A stretch of DNA of 64,000 nucleotides from Drosophila pseudoobscura (Eukaryota; Arthropoda; Insecta; Diptera; Drosophilidae). Position 1 is the first letter of the stretch. Each line of letters opens with the position of its first letter. This document shows, in pieces, positions 63,773 to 64,000 of this stretch. Made by a program: the position numbers and the translations under genes. The notes beneath the pieces were generated by a model. The model was not told the DNA's origin. It saw only the letters and a program-made list of their open reading frames with translations, and did not search any database. The stretch spans positions 24,242,001 to 24,306,000 of the forward strand of contig NC_046679.1 of the NCBI RefSeq assembly GCF_009870125.1, read 5' to 3'.

Positions 63773-64000
63773 CTGCAAAAGAAAAATCGCCATGAAAATG
63801 TTTTGCTTAGCTGCTTGGATGAGGGAAAAAGAAAGAGCAAATGTAATGAAAGAGGATACGCAAAATATTAAGGACTAGTAATAGAAGGACTCTGCAATGC
63901 CCTATTTCTTTAAATTCCTTAAGAAGTTTGAGAATAAGTAGCAATCTTCTGCTCTGCCACAATATTGAGGAAAATTTCGATTGGAAACGAGGCCTTCAGA

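Overview
This window is Drosophila nuclear DNA. The evidence is a spliced insect odorant receptor, short introns with GTRAGT donors, and TATA-less promoters carrying the Drosophila core motifs M1 (GGTCACACT), M6 (KTYRGTATWTTT) and DRE (TATCGATA). The dense CA/GT, GATA and CTG microsatellites also fit. The gene set points to Muller element E, and an obscura-group species is possible, but the sequence alone does not settle the species.

Layout: bases 1-24.2 kb have no gene I can support. They are AT-rich intergenic or intronic DNA with microsatellites and a 107-bp tandem duplication. An odorant receptor (probably Or83c) lies at 24.3-25.7 kb behind a TATA box. Another gene-poor stretch follows, with a possible decayed LINE fragment near 30.3-30.7 kb. 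A compact housekeeping cluster starts at 33.6 kb: pch2 (TRIP13-type AAA+ ATPase, minus), mRpS18C (minus), a KRTCAP2-like oligosaccharyltransferase subunit (plus), an unrecognised 297-residue protein (minus), kra (eIF5-mimic/BZW, plus) and Vha26 (V-ATPase subunit E, minus). A CD9-type tetraspanin (probably Tsp96F, plus, 49.7-55.8 kb) follows. The right edge holds the last four coding exons of a KChIP/neuronal-calcium-sensor gene (minus, partial).

The most interesting content is inside kra. Every one of its four longer introns carries sequence that folds as box H/ACA snoRNA: two copies in intron 2, one in intron 3, two in intron 4 and three in intron 6, plus one decayed copy. Each has two hairpins, an ANANNA hinge box and an ACA box three bases before the inferred end. 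The intron 2 pair shows compensatory base changes in its stems. kra therefore looks like a host gene for a nest of about eight H/ACA guides that grew by local tandem duplication.

A second theme is a promoter module. The KRTCAP2-like, tetraspanin and Vha26 start regions carry M1 and M6 motifs. Two of these regions, 13 kb apart, are alignable over about 180 bp, so the module may be a dispersed repeat or a duplicated core promoter. The genes are tightly packed: pch2 and mRpS18C are in tandem about 175 bp apart, mRpS18C and KRTCAP2 diverge from a shared ~485 bp, and KRTCAP2 and the unknown gene converge 73 bp apart.
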